Counted from the first letter of the stretch, positions 9,010 through 18,241 are shown. The stretch is DNA of 64,000 bases from Nostoc sp. KVJ3 (GCF_026127265.1 NZ_WWFG01000001.1:2891501-2955500); one strand, 5' to 3'. Made by a program: numbers and translations. Notes: generated by a model not told the origin, from the sequence alone.

Positions 9010-9295
9010 AGGAAATTAATAATTACTGGTGGATTTGCCGTTAAAGTATCAACTCTTTCTCTAGATTACTTGAGAAATAATATCTATAATTTAAGTTATT
9101 TTAATCCCTGATAGGGATTTTTACAGTTTAGCCGCTTCATCTATCAATGTATATATAATAACACATTCACCTCCTCTTGATATTTTTAATCGAAATTGCT
9201 CTAACTTATTTTTCGCACGCTGCACACTATAGTATTTAGCTCAATATTTTTAATTAAAATATTAGATCGCTGCCAAATACTGAGTTAAATAATTT

Positions 9296-9820
9296 TTAAT
9301 TCTTGATGATAATTTCCCCAGTCATCCCTGCTTCTGTATGTCCTGATATTGAACAACGTAAGCCATAAGTCCCGGATTTTAGAGGTACAAATATCCATTC
9401 TGCCTCAGCATTAGGCTTAAGTTCCAATTCGGAAATAGCTCCTTTAATTTCCACTTTTCCGGCTTCAACTTTTTGTGTCCAGATGCCATCAGCAAAATCT
9501 TTAGCAGTAAAATAGTGCTTCAGTTGGCTGGGATTGGTAAGCCGGAGTTGATAGCGTTTGCCAGCCTCGAATTCCAAATGATTTGGCTCAAACTTGAGTT
9601 CGTTCGCTGAATTACCCAAGCTAATTGTAATTTCTGTGGCTGGTTGCTTGAGGAAATCAAAAGACTTATTCGCCGCCATTGCTGGAGTCGCAGTGATGAA
9701 ATTTAGGCTGAGAAGCAACGTTAATATCACGTACTTTCGCCGTAATATTTGTAGCCAAGCAGGAGTTGAGAAAGGAAGAGATTTAATTACAATTTGGTAT
9801 AAATGGTTGTAAATTTTCAT
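9296..9820 (-). CDS. Secreted cupredoxin-domain protein
   Basis: A basic N-terminus and hydrophobic stretch (YVILTLLLSLNFITATPAMA) form a signal peptide with an AMA cleavage site near residue 49. The mature part is a cupredoxin-like beta sandwich. A type 1 copper site is suggested by His in LKHYFTAKDF and by the C-terminal CSISGHTEAGM, which supplies Cys, His and Met in the usual order. It is probably a periplasmic or lumenal copper protein. Plastocyanin is excluded by its sequence. Partner and role are unknown. Confidence 0.75.
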   Translation of the reverse strand: MKIYNHLYQIVIKSLPFSTPAWLQILRRKYVILTLLLSLNFITATPAMAANKSFDFLKQPATEITISLGNSANELKFEPNHLEFEAGKRYQLRLTNPSQLKHYFTAKDFADGIWTQKVEAGKVEIKGAISELELKPNAEAEWIFVPLKSGTYGLRCSISGHTEAGMTGEIIIKN

Positions 9821-9967
9821 CGGTAGTTCTTAAAAGACAATGCTGATGAACAGGAATAATTAATTATGCCTTACCTGAAACTCTTGTAGAGACACGTCTC
9901 TACATTGAAATGGGTATGGGTAGCGGGAAAAACCCCTTACTTTATTATCCATGTCCAGTGTCCATCT

Positions 9968-12631
9968 CTACCGAATGCTTTTCTCTGCTAACACAGATGG
10001 CCCAGCAGTAACGACTACGATTTGATCTGAGTGGAGTAATTCACGAGCCGCTTGATTAACTTGCTCAAAGGTGACTTTCTGGATTTTGTCTGTAAAGGAG
10101 TGCAATTCTACTTTATCTAGTCCATACACCTCATTCATCAGAATTCTATCTGTTAACTCTTCTGGGTTGGACAGAGAAACGTTGTAGTTGCTGATGAGAG
10201 TGCGTTTAGCTGTTTCTACTTCTAGGGCGGTGACACCTTGTTGATGGATTTGCCGTAATATTTGACGAATATTAGCGATCGCTTTACTGCTATCTTCAGG
10301 ACTTGTTTGCATTTCTATCAAAAATGTGCCTACATTCTTCCCAGCTTGAAAGTAGCTATAAATTCCATAACTCAAACCTTGGCGATCGCGCACTTCTGCA
10401 CCTAGTCTACTAGATAAGGTATCGCCTCCCAAAATCTGGTTCAATACTAAGGCTGCATGAAAACGAGGATCGTAACGGTTAATACCTGTGTAACCCATAT
10501 ATGTCACTGCTTGGGCTTTACCTGGTAACACTGGGTTGACACTGACTATTTTCTTTGGCATTGACACCGGAGGATATTTTAATGTGGGTGCTTGGCCGCT
10601 AACTTCCCAGTTACCAAAATCATTTTGAATGAGCGATCGCACTTTGTCTAGATCAAAATCTCCCACCAGTGCTAACACTGTCGTATCTGGACGATAATGT
10701 TTAGCTTTGAAATTAACTACATCCTGGCGCTGAATTCTTTGTAAACTCTCCTCTGTAGGAAAAGTATGTAGGGGATGTTTTTTTGGGTAAATTGACTGCA
10801 CAAATATTCTTCTAGCTACTTCTGATGGCTCATCTAATTCCAGTTGCAAATCAGTTAAAGTTTGTTGGCGATGCAATTCCAATTCTTTTGCGGGAAAGGT
10901 ACTATTTTTAACAACATCTGCCAATATCTCCAGAATTATCGGCAAATCCCCCGCTAAACTATCACCCTCGATATGTACGCCTTCACGATGGACTTCAAAG
11001 TTTAGACTCGCCCCTCGTTCTGCTAAATTCTTAGCAATAGTTAATACATTATTTTTCTCAGTACCACTTAACAAATTCTCTGCCACAAAAGCAGCCAATC
11101 CCGCTTGATTATCTGGGTCAAATTCTGTCCCAGCTTGAATATAACCGCTCAGGGTAACGGTGGGAGTACTATTATCTGGTAACAGTAATATCCGTAGTCC
11201 GTTAGTAAGTTTAAATTCCTGTGGTAAAACTTGGGCAATGGCATCTGTAGCTAAATCTACAGGTGGTAAGTACTTCATCACCTCAGAAGGAAGCACAGGT
11301 ACACCAGGAGAGAAATTTTCTGTAGTTTGGGTTGAGTCTGGTTTTTCACCAATCCCTGTTACCTGCTTTTGGTTTGGTTCAAAAAAGCCTACTGTCCGGG
11401 TTTCTTTTGTGAGGTATTGGTTAATAACAGCTACAACATCCATCGGCTTCACCAGACGGACGGCTGCCAAATAGCGGTCTGTGTAGCTATAATCACCAGC
11501 AGTTGTCTCATCATTACCCAAGCGCATTGCTTGAGAGGTGATATCACGGTTACTCAAAATTACATCTGCGATTAATTGGGTTTTGCCTCGTTCTACTTCC
11601 TCAGTTGTCACGCCTTTTTCTGCTACATTAGCGATCGCGCTACTCAACACTGAATCAATTTTTTTCAAATCTTGTTTATATCCAGCCGTTACCAACACCT
11701 CATACCAGCCAGACTCTCGCAAACTGGTAACGGATGCTGTAACTTCACTAGCTAAACCTGATTCCACTAATACCTGATAAAGTCTAGAATTCCGTCCCTC
11801 TGTCAAGATGTAATCCATCACATCCAGCGCCGGCACATCTGGGTGATTTGCATCTGGTAGCGGATACACAACTTGTAATAGTCGCCCTGCTCCCGGTTCT
11901 CGCAATACGATGGGAGTGCTGAGTGATGGAGATGAGGAAGAAATAACTCCTGCCCCCTGCCCCCTGCCCCCTGCCCCCTGCCTCCTGGGTAGTTTGCCAA
12001 ATACTTCTTTAATTGTTTCCAGAGTATTTGCGGTTTGAAAATCTCCAACAACTACTAAGACGGCATTATCAGGAGTGTAAAAATTGCGGTAATATTTCTG
12101 TACCTGCTCAAGTTCAAATTTTTCGACATCAGCTTTAGTACCACCGACAGGTAATCCATAAGCATGATTGGGAAATGCTGCTTGCATGACGGCGCGGTTG
12201 AGGCGATATTCTGGACTATTTTCGTAACCCTGCAACTCGGAAATTACTACCCGCTTTTCACTTGCCAGTTGTTCTGGCTCGATTTGGGAATTTTGCATTC
12301 TGTCTGCTTCTAGCACTAAAAGCGCTTTCAGCTTGTTTCGTTCTACAGTACCGTAATATGCTGTTTGGTCGTAGCTAGTGAAAGCATTGGAATCACTACC
12401 TAAAGCACTAAATAAACGCCCAAATTGAATCGGACGATTTAGAGTACCTTTAAACATCATGTGTTCCAACTGGTGGGCAATGCCATTCACGCCCGGCTCT
12501 TCATTACGCGAGCCAACCTTGTACCACACCTGCACCGTCACCACTGGCGCAGTATGTACTTCCTTTGTCAGAACAGTTAGACCATTTTCCAGCACTGTCT
12601 TACGGACATTTTCTGTCAGTGTTGAAGGCAT
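9968..12631 (-). CDS. M16 family zinc metallopeptidase, two fused M16 domains
   Basis: The 887-residue protein is a head-to-tail fusion of two M16 (pitrilysin/processing peptidase) units. The first has the inverted zinc motif HQLEH (His53, Glu56, His57) and a downstream acidic ligand region (ASEKRVVISE). The second lacks HxxEH at the matching place (AGLAAFVAENL) and is probably structural. I chose ATG 12629-12631 (MPSTLTENV) over TTG 12662-12664, which lies in a tandem repeat. A low-complexity insert rich in Gly, Arg and Gln follows KLPRR near residue 212; it is encoded by a CCCCTGC tandem repeat and keeps the frame. Confidence 0.9.
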   Translation of the reverse strand: MPSTLTENVRKTVLENGLTVLTKEVHTAPVVTVQVWYKVGSRNEEPGVNGIAHQLEHMMFKGTLNRPIQFGRLFSALGSDSNAFTSYDQTAYYGTVERNKLKALLVLEADRMQNSQIEPEQLASEKRVVISELQGYENSPEYRLNRAVMQAAFPNHAYGLPVGGTKADVEKFELEQVQKYYRNFYTPDNAVLVVVGDFQTANTLETIKEVFGKLPRRQGAGGRGQGAGVISSSSPSLSTPIVLREPGAGRLLQVVYPLPDANHPDVPALDVMDYILTEGRNSRLYQVLVESGLASEVTASVTSLRESGWYEVLVTAGYKQDLKKIDSVLSSAIANVAEKGVTTEEVERGKTQLIADVILSNRDITSQAMRLGNDETTAGDYSYTDRYLAAVRLVKPMDVVAVINQYLTKETRTVGFFEPNQKQVTGIGEKPDSTQTTENFSPGVPVLPSEVMKYLPPVDLATDAIAQVLPQEFKLTNGLRILLLPDNSTPTVTLSGYIQAGTEFDPDNQAGLAAFVAENLLSGTEKNNVLTIAKNLAERGASLNFEVHREGVHIEGDSLAGDLPIILEILADVVKNSTFPAKELELHRQQTLTDLQLELDEPSEVARRIFVQSIYPKKHPLHTFPTEESLQRIQRQDVVNFKAKHYRPDTTVLALVGDFDLDKVRSLIQNDFGNWEVSGQAPTLKYPPVSMPKKIVSVNPVLPGKAQAVTYMGYTGINRYDPRFHAALVLNQILGGDTLSSRLGAEVRDRQGLSYGIYSYFQAGKNVGTFLIEMQTSPEDSSKAIANIRQILRQIHQQGVTALEVETAKRTLISNYNVSLSNPEELTDRILMNEVYGLDKVELHSFTDKIQKVTFEQVNQAARELLHSDQIVVVTAGPSVLAEKSIR
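11949..11989. repeat. CCCCTGC heptanucleotide tandem repeat inside the M16 peptidase gene
   Basis: About four to five copies of a 7-base unit (CTGCCCC) lie within the coding sequence and are translated as a Gly/Arg/Gln-rich loop. The same unit occurs in the spacer and start region of folC (about 15340-15440) and in the CobT-like gene (about 50040-50085). Confidence 0.85.
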
Positions 12632-12663
12632 TATTCTTTTTCTTAGCAAGGTTGACCGGATCA

Positions 12664-12694
12664 ATTTTAGATTTTAGATTTTAGATTTTAGATT
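12664..12694. repeat. ATTTTAG heptanucleotide tandem repeat
   Basis: About four copies of ATTTTAG lie immediately upstream of the M16 peptidase gene. Shorter arrays of the same unit occur near 2921-2936 and 19355-19365. These are typical short tandem repeats of heterocyst-forming cyanobacteria. Confidence 0.85.
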
Positions 12695-12884
12695 ATTTTG
12701 GTTCATGTCCCGCCCCTGGTGCAGGGAACAAATCCTTTCTCAGTTGAGTGAGGTACTTAAGTTATCCCATTTTTAGGAGTTATCAGCATATCTTGATAGT
12801 TGAATCTGGCAAAAAAATTTGTTGCCTCAGCAACAGTATAGAAAGACAATTATATTAGCAACAAATTTTCTAAGAATAGCTAAA

Positions 12885-13328
12885 TTATGGGAGTTTTGTT
12901 AAAACCCGAATGAATTCCAGAGGTAAGCCATCAGTATCGGCGATGAAAGCTACTTCGTAAATGCGATCGCCTATTTGCTGTTGTGTTGGTTCTAATAATA
13001 CCTTCAACGGTTGCAATTCTCCGGTTTTACTCTCAGCCGCGACTAATACACGTTCTTGTAAATTTGTCAACCAACTAGGTAAATCTGGTGTAATCTCAGT
13101 TAAATCAAAAGAGAGATGGTAGTAACCCACATAATGCTCGTCAGCAAAGGCATCTGGGGCTGGTTTCGGTTCGGGAATTTGGATCAATTCAATTCTGCCG
13201 CCTAACCCTTCCATCCAGCAAGCTAGGGTGTAGCCTGTAGTAAAGCGCTCCGAAATTGTAAACCCTAAATGTTCGTAGAAAGCGATCGCTCGATGAATAT
13301 TCGCAGTCCGAATAGAAGCGTGGTGCAT
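12885..13328 (-). CDS. VOC-family (glyoxalase/dioxygenase fold) protein
   Basis: The 147-residue protein opens with MHHASIRTANIHRAIAFYEHLGF, the characteristic first beta-alpha-beta unit of the vicinal-oxygen-chelate fold. Candidate metal ligands are His in MHHAS, Glu in RIELIQ, His in YYHLSFD and Glu in LEFIRV. Size fits lactoylglutathione-lyase-like proteins, but the exact reaction cannot be assigned. It is separated by a tandem repeat from the next gene on the same strand. Confidence 0.8.
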   Translation of the reverse strand: MHHASIRTANIHRAIAFYEHLGFTISERFTTGYTLACWMEGLGGRIELIQIPEPKPAPDAFADEHYVGYYHLSFDLTEITPDLPSWLTNLQERVLVAAESKTGELQPLKVLLEPTQQQIGDRIYEVAFIADTDGLPLEFIRVLTKLP

Positions 13329-13334
13329 AAGAAA

Positions 13335-13391
13335 AGTTAGGAGTTAGGAGTTAGGAGTTATGAATTGAATTTAACTCCTAACTCCTAACTC
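13335..13391. repeat. GTTAGGA tandem repeat with inverted copy
   Basis: Three or more direct copies of GTTAGGA are followed after a short AT-rich loop by inverted copies (TAACTCC), so the RNA would fold into a hairpin. It fills the gap between two minus-strand genes. A degenerate version lies at 50703-50758. Confidence 0.8.
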
Positions 13392-13903
13392 TATTCAAAC
13401 AACCTGAAATAAGGGTAGCGCACAGGGACACCAGGTTCTTTTTCCAAGTCAAAATTAATTACTTCCCAGCAGGGATCTTCTGAGGTATCGGGGCTAAATT
13501 CCACAGGTAAGCCATACAAACGCGCAGCAGTAGCTTCTGGTTGTCCAGAACGCCAAGGTGTACTGCGTTCTAAATAGCCACTCATCAATTCCTGATAGCG
13601 TCGAGCAATAATTACTTTTGTTGCTCGATAGCCTTGGGTATACAGCTTGTCTAATGCTTCGTGAATTTCAAAGCGAATACCATCAGGATGAGTATGCTGT
13701 CTATACCATTCATTATTCCACCTCCGCCAATGACGGCCAGATTGCAAATGGATTAACTCACCATTTTTAGGATTAGCTTCAAACGCGCCATGACGCGGAC
13801 ACAAATAGGTATCTGTTAGTGTCAGCGCCTGAATAGTCTGGCGACAATGGGGGCACTGTATTTCAGGCCCAAACATCGGGTACTGTAAACCTGGATTCAT
13901 CAT
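13391..13903 (-). CDS. Conserved cyanobacterial protein, TIGR02652/DUF2396-like
   Basis: The 170-residue protein has an N-terminal zinc-ribbon-like pair, CPHC (EIQCPHCRQTI) and C-x2-H (YLCPRHGAF). A basic, aromatic segment follows (HWRRWNNEWYRQHTHPDGIRF), then a helical segment and an acidic C-terminus. From memory this matches a family found almost only in cyanobacteria (TIGR02652). Role unknown; nucleic-acid binding would fit the zinc ribbon but is inference. It may be co-transcribed with the VOC-family gene downstream. Confidence 0.75.
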   Translation of the reverse strand: MMNPGLQYPMFGPEIQCPHCRQTIQALTLTDTYLCPRHGAFEANPKNGELIHLQSGRHWRRWNNEWYRQHTHPDGIRFEIHEALDKLYTQGYRATKVIIARRYQELMSGYLERSTPWRSGQPEATAARLYGLPVEFSPDTSEDPCWEVINFDLEKEPGVPVRYPYFRLFE

Positions 13904-14142
13904 GAAGTGCGTACAAACATAATTTTGTCTTCACCAGCACTAGTGGTTTGGATTATACACTTCGGCTCCACCACTTAGAGTTACTTGCTCACTGCTGCAC
14001 AGACACTGAGTTGCAGCCGGAACATTGTTCGCTAGTGTATTCCTCAACGTAGAGGCTTGACGGTGTGATATCCTGGTTGTGCAACCAGCCTCAAAGGTTG
14101 GAGTTTCTCCAGTATTCCTGAGTACCATATTTATATTCTATC

Positions 14143-14670
14143 GTGTCTACCGCTTCTTACTGGACATCTCCTGATTTTTCTCAAGCTGCCTTTATCGCAG
14201 CCAACGCTGTTGTTATGGGTTCGGTAAATATAGCAGCAGGGGTAAGCATTTGGTATGGAGCAGTAGTTAGAGGAGATGTTGAACGAATTGAAATTGGCGA
14301 ATGTACAAATATTCAGGATGGTGCAATTTTACATGGCGATCCTGGTTTTCCCACAATTTTAGAAGATTATATTACCGTAGGGCATCGCGCTGTAGTACAT
14401 TCCGCTTACATTGAGCGGGGAAGTTTGATTGGTATTGGCGCGGTGATTTTAGACGGGGTACGAGTGGGCGCTGGTAGCATTATCGGTGCTGGTGCAGTCG
14501 TAACCAAGGATGTACCACCTCAGTCCCTAGTTGTGGGCATTCCTGGCAAAGTGTTACGCCAAGTAACAGATATTGAAGCCGCAGAACTGATTGAACACGC
14601 TAAACGTTACCAAAAGTTAGCCTTAGTTCATGCTGGTAAAGGTACTGATATAGGGTTTAGGAAGTCTTAG
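14143..14670 (+). CDS. Gamma-carbonic-anhydrase-like hexapeptide-repeat protein
   Basis: The 175-residue protein starts at GTG 14143. It is a left-handed beta helix built of hexapeptide repeats (VVMGSVNIAAGVSIWYGAVVRGD onward). Three histidines fit the zinc site of gamma carbonic anhydrases: His64 (ILHGD), His81 (VGHRAVV) and His86 (VVHSA). It is shorter than CcmM and lacks RuBisCO-small-subunit-like repeats, so it belongs to the YrdA/CaiE-like group. Real carbonic anhydrase activity is uncertain. Confidence 0.85.
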   Translation: MSTASYWTSPDFSQAAFIAANAVVMGSVNIAAGVSIWYGAVVRGDVERIEIGECTNIQDGAILHGDPGFPTILEDYITVGHRAVVHSAYIERGSLIGIGAVILDGVRVGAGSIIGAGAVVTKDVPPQSLVVGIPGKVLRQVTDIEAAELIEHAKRYQKLALVHAGKGTDIGFRKS

Positions 14671-14755
14671 GGAGTGGGGAGTGGGGAGGATGAGGGGGAT
14701 GAGGGAGAGAAGGGAGAAATAATTAATTCCCAATAATTTAACTTGTCGCGGAAGT

Positions 14756-15074
14756 CCCCACCTTCAATGTACTCATAAGGTGGGGATTGTGAGCGGGGGG
14801 TGAGGATTGCATCCAGTATTGTTTTTAAGCGGGAAGCAAAAATAAATACTGGATGACGAAGGGCCAAAATTTTCTGATAAAATTATTGGGTCTTGGCCAC
14901 CAATGCCGTAAGCGAAAACCAAGCTATATAGGTAAGTGTTACAAGAAAAAAATTTGGGTCTTGGGAACCAGGACTCCTGACAAGAGGAGGGAATGTAAGA
15001 CCAATAGAACTACGCAGTTCTGGAGGCTATTGCCGATGAATTGGGAGAGCTACGTCCGTCTTACGGCGGGGTAG
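14756..15074. mobile_element. Possible relic of IS200/IS605-type element ends
   Basis: This stretch between the gamma-CA-like gene and psbY holds no convincing gene but a series of hairpins. CCCCACCTT/AAGGTGGGG lies at 14756-14785, ATCCAGTATT/AATACTGGAT at 14811-14854, AGAACT/AGTTCT at 15006-15021, and CTACGTCCGTC/GGCGGGGTAG at 15050-15074 (one bulged G, some G-U pairs). The first and last, each preceded by a purine-rich run and followed by TTGTGA or TTCAC, resemble right ends of TnpB-encoding IS605-type elements. No transposase is left. A purine-rich tandem repeat fills 14671-14715. Confidence 0.35.
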
Positions 15075-15185
15075 TTCACAGATTCTTTACATATAGTTTG
15101 GGAAAAATTGCTCACTTCAGCTAAAAATAAAAATGAGAGCTGTTGATAAAACTTTAATTTCTACTTAAAAGAGGGGTTCTTAGAT

Positions 15186-15314
15186 ATGGATTCTATCGAT
15201 TTCCGTATAGCGATCGTTTTAGCACCAGTTGCCATTGCCGCTAGCTGGGCTGTTTTTAATATTGGCGCTGCGGCTTTAAGACAAATTCAAGGCTTTTTGG
15301 ACAGAGAAGCTTAA
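15186..15314 (+). CDS. psbY: Photosystem II protein Y
   Basis: A 42-residue frame, MDSIDFRIAIVLAPVAIAAS followed by WAVFNIGAAALRQIQGFLDR and EA, matches the small single-span PsbY subunit at the edge of photosystem II. The membrane helix spans about residues 7-31. The ending with a GAAAL-QIQ-FLDR pattern is the family signature. It has its own 5' leader of over 100 bp and is followed 15 bp later by a GC-rich tandem repeat that runs to folC. Confidence 0.92.
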   Translation: MDSIDFRIAIVLAPVAIAASWAVFNIGAAALRQIQGFLDREA

Positions 15315-15321
15315 ATTCATT

Positions 15322-15455
15322 AATGGGGTATGGGGCATGGGAAAGAGGCAGAGGGGCAGGGTGCGGGGGGCAGAGGGAAAACTCTCCTCCCTTGTCCCTG
15401 CTCCCTTGCTTCTTCCCCTGCCTCCCCTGCTCCCTCATCCCCCATTCCGCACTCC
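15322..15455. repeat. GC-rich tandem and inverted repeat between psbY and folC
   Basis: Purine-rich units (GGGGCAGGG-like) up to about 15380 are followed by their complement (CCCCTGC, CTCCCTTG-like) up to 15440, giving a long imperfect hairpin. The repeat is open in the folC frame, which makes the true folC start hard to define. Confidence 0.75.
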
Positions 15456-16763
15456 TTGGATATCGATTCTGTAATACAACCCCTGCAACGCTTTGGTGTC
15501 CATCTGGGACTCGATCGCATTGTCAATCTATTGGCAAATCTCGGCAATCCCCATTACCAAGTCCCGGTGATTCATATTGCTGGCACTAATGGTAAAGGTT
15601 CGGTTTGTGCCTATCTTTCCTCCGTACTCACTGAAGCTGGTTATCATACAGGACGCTACACTTCGCCCCATTTAGTTGATTGGACGGAACGTATTTGTCT
15701 GAATGAACAGCCAATTTCCTCTGAGGAATTGAGCCAATTATTAGAAAAAGTCCAAACAGTAATTCGCCCCGATCAAGAATCAGCAACTCAGTTTGAAGTA
15801 ATTACGGCGGCTGCTTGGTTATATTTTGCCCAGCAACAAGTTGATGTGGCTGTGGTAGAAGTGGGACTAGGAGGACGCTTAGATGCTACCAATGTTTGCT
15901 TAGAACCTTTAGTTACAATTATCACTTCTATCAGTCGAGAACATTGGCAGCAACTTGGCCCTACTGTCGCGGACATTGCTAGAGAAAAAGCAGGTATTCT
16001 CAAACCTGGATGTCCCGTTGTGGTTGGAAGATTGCCGTCGGATGCAGAAGAAGTTGTGCGATCGCGTGCTTTAGAATTAAAATGCCCAATTTTTACGCCT
16101 CAACCCGCCCGTCAAATCGCTACAGGATGGGCAGAGTATGAAATAACTGAAAATTCAAAATCAATTAAATATCCTTTGCCCTTAGCGGGACAAGTTCAAT
16201 TAGCAAATTCAGCTTTGGCAATAGCAGCTTTAGAAATTCTCCAACAAACAGGTTGGCAGATTTCTGAAGAAGCCATAATTAACGGCATGGCAAAAACTAA
16301 ATGGCCAGGGCGGATGCAATGGACTACCTGGAATAACCATAAATTATTACTTGATGGCGCTCATAATACAGCCGCCGCCGAAGTTCTTCGTCAGTATGTT
16401 GATAGTTTGGACGCAGTTAACCACAAGCCCATCAACTGGGTTATGGGAATGTTTTCCGACAAAGATCATGGTGATATTTTTGCTGCCCTGCTGCGCCCAG
16501 GCGATCGCCTTTTCTTAGTCCCAATCCCAGTAGAATCTTGGCCTGGTAGAACTTCTGCCGATCTACAGGAATTAGCAAACCTAGCTTATAGCCTCTGTCC
16601 CGAATTAAGCGATCGCCAAATCCATCCCGATTTATTCACAGCATTAGAAACCGCAACCTCAACCACAGACGATTTAATCGTTTTGTGTGGTTCCCTTTAT
16701 TTAGTAGGCGATTTTTTACAAATGGGGAGTGGGGATGAGGGAGACAAGGGAGATCAGGAATAA
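15456..16763 (+). CDS. folC: Bifunctional folylpolyglutamate synthase / dihydrofolate synthase
   Basis: The enzyme adds glutamate to dihydropteroate and to folates, in the cytoplasm. The P-loop GTNGKGSVCAYLSS, the Mur-ligase-like central part (VDVAVVEVGLGGRLDATNV) and the C-terminal domain motif LLLDGAHNTAAAEVLRQY are all present. The frame is open from 15330, but the first 42 codons lie in a GC-rich tandem repeat and look non-native. TTG 15456 (then DIDSVIQPLQRFGVHLGL) gives a normal N-terminus and a 435-residue protein. The first good upstream ATG in frame is 15330, so the start remains uncertain. Confidence 0.92.
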   Translation: MDIDSVIQPLQRFGVHLGLDRIVNLLANLGNPHYQVPVIHIAGTNGKGSVCAYLSSVLTEAGYHTGRYTSPHLVDWTERICLNEQPISSEELSQLLEKVQTVIRPDQESATQFEVITAAAWLYFAQQQVDVAVVEVGLGGRLDATNVCLEPLVTIITSISREHWQQLGPTVADIAREKAGILKPGCPVVVGRLPSDAEEVVRSRALELKCPIFTPQPARQIATGWAEYEITENSKSIKYPLPLAGQVQLANSALAIAALEILQQTGWQISEEAIINGMAKTKWPGRMQWTTWNNHKLLLDGAHNTAAAEVLRQYVDSLDAVNHKPINWVMGMFSDKDHGDIFAALLRPGDRLFLVPIPVESWPGRTSADLQELANLAYSLCPELSDRQIHPDLFTALETATSTTDDLIVLCGSLYLVGDFLQMGSGDEGDKGDQE

Positions 16764-16790
16764 CCAATTCCCAATGCCCAATTCCAAAAT

Positions 16791-18089
16791 CTATCTCTGA
16801 TTCCACTCTTGTGCCGCATCCTCTACAGCTTTATCTACAGTCTTCTCTCCTAACATTGCTGCTTGCAAGTTCTCGTAAATTGCTTTTTGCAGTTTGTTGA
16901 AATCCTTCAAATTAGGGGTTAATATTTGTGCGTGTTCTAGTTCTTTCGCACTCATAACTCGCGCTTTTTCTATTATTGAAGCATTAGCTGGAACATTTTT
17001 AAAGTAACTATCAGATAGCGCTTTGAGTGTAGAAGGTAGGACATTTGCAGCTTTAGCGAAGGCTAACTGATTTTCGTCATTGGTGACAAATAAAGCAAAC
17101 TTCACAGCGCTATCTGGTTGTTTCGTGTCACGAGGAATAACTATATTCATCACAGCGACATTTTTTTTACCAGTGACACCAGTGAGTTGAGGGGCTATTC
17201 CTGTCGCTTGAGCGATTTTTGGGGCATTATTAGCGATCGTTTTCAGAAACTCTGGCCCAGAAGCTAAAAGCGCAGTTTCTCCAGATTGATATAAATCGAT
17301 CGCATGGCGATGTCCTTGGGTCAAAGCCTCTTTGGGAAGCAATCCTTTTTTATATAAGTCTACCCAATACTGAAATGCTGCTTTCCCTGGTGCTGAATTA
17401 AACGCTGCTTTTCCATCAGCATCTATGAGAGTAACTCCCATTTGCACGAAAGATTCCAGCACCTCACCGGAATCTTGCGGTACAAACGTCACAAAAAAAG
17501 CATATTTCCCTGTCTTATCTTTAATTTGTTGGGCTACTTGTGCCAATTCTGCGTAGGTTGCGGGGACTTTATTGATACCTGCCTGTTTTAATAAATCAGT
17601 GTTATAAATGGTTAGCCGTGTGGTGAGATACCAAGGAATTCCAAAACTCTTGCCATTAAGCGTAGAAGATTCCCAAATATTTGGCAGATAGGAGGAACGT
17701 ACATCTTTTGAGACTTTTGTATCTAAATCTAACCAGGCATTTCGCCCTGCAAGTTGAGAAGCAAAACCCGGATTGAGGTTAACTACATCAGGTGGCGTTT
17801 TTGCTGAGACAGCTGTTAAAATTTTGTTCTCCATCGCCGCCCAAGGTATATCAACCCAGTTAATCTTTATACCTGGATTTTGTGATTCAAAATTTGCAAT
17901 TAGGCTTTTGAAGTAGTCGGTAAATTGAGGTTGGAGTTGCATTGTCCAAAACTCAATAGTCCCTCCTCCTGAAGTAGCCTGTTTTGTACCTGTACCGACA
18001 TTACCTGTGCTGCAACTTACAACCCAACTGGTTAATAAGCCAAGCAGTATAAAAGCAATAAGTTGTTTGAATTTTCGCAATTGAATCAT
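16791..18089 (-). CDS. ABC transporter sugar-binding lipoprotein (family 1)
   Basis: The 432-residue protein has an N-terminal lipoprotein signal (FILLGLLTSWVVSC, lipobox Cys at about residue 26). A family 1 solute-binding domain follows: IEFWTMQLQPQFTDYFKSLI and INWVDIPWAAMENKILTAVS are typical of MalE/UgpB-like sugar binders. It would deliver a sugar or polyol to a MalF/MalG-type permease. No permease is adjacent; the only MalG-type permease here is about 40 kb away (58180-59016), and whether they work together is unknown. Confidence 0.9.
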   Translation of the reverse strand: MIQLRKFKQLIAFILLGLLTSWVVSCSTGNVGTGTKQATSGGGTIEFWTMQLQPQFTDYFKSLIANFESQNPGIKINWVDIPWAAMENKILTAVSAKTPPDVVNLNPGFASQLAGRNAWLDLDTKVSKDVRSSYLPNIWESSTLNGKSFGIPWYLTTRLTIYNTDLLKQAGINKVPATYAELAQVAQQIKDKTGKYAFFVTFVPQDSGEVLESFVQMGVTLIDADGKAAFNSAPGKAAFQYWVDLYKKGLLPKEALTQGHRHAIDLYQSGETALLASGPEFLKTIANNAPKIAQATGIAPQLTGVTGKKNVAVMNIVIPRDTKQPDSAVKFALFVTNDENQLAFAKAANVLPSTLKALSDSYFKNVPANASIIEKARVMSAKELEHAQILTPNLKDFNKLQKAIYENLQAAMLGEKTVDKAVEDAAQEWNQR

Positions 18090-18241
18090 GTTTCCAGTAT
18101 TTTTACGCTTGATCAGTGTGAAAAGCTTATGCAGAATTGTCGAAATTATAGGCTAAATAAATTACCCGTAAAGACGTAATATATTACGTCCTTACCACAA
18201 CAAATTTAAATTTTCAATTTAGCAGTCCAGCGGGCACAACT

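Noticed and set aside
12664..13391. Short regular repeats considered as a CRISPR array
   Set aside because: Units are 7 bases in direct tandem without spacers; they are short tandem repeats, not CRISPR. No cas gene is present.
13940..14128. 62-codon minus-strand open frame between the zinc-ribbon protein and the gamma-CA-like gene
   Set aside because: I considered a TnpB C-terminal remnant but could not match any motif with confidence.
14853..15074. 73-codon plus-strand open frame upstream of psbY
   Set aside because: It spans several hairpins of a likely element relic, has odd composition and no ribosome-binding site.
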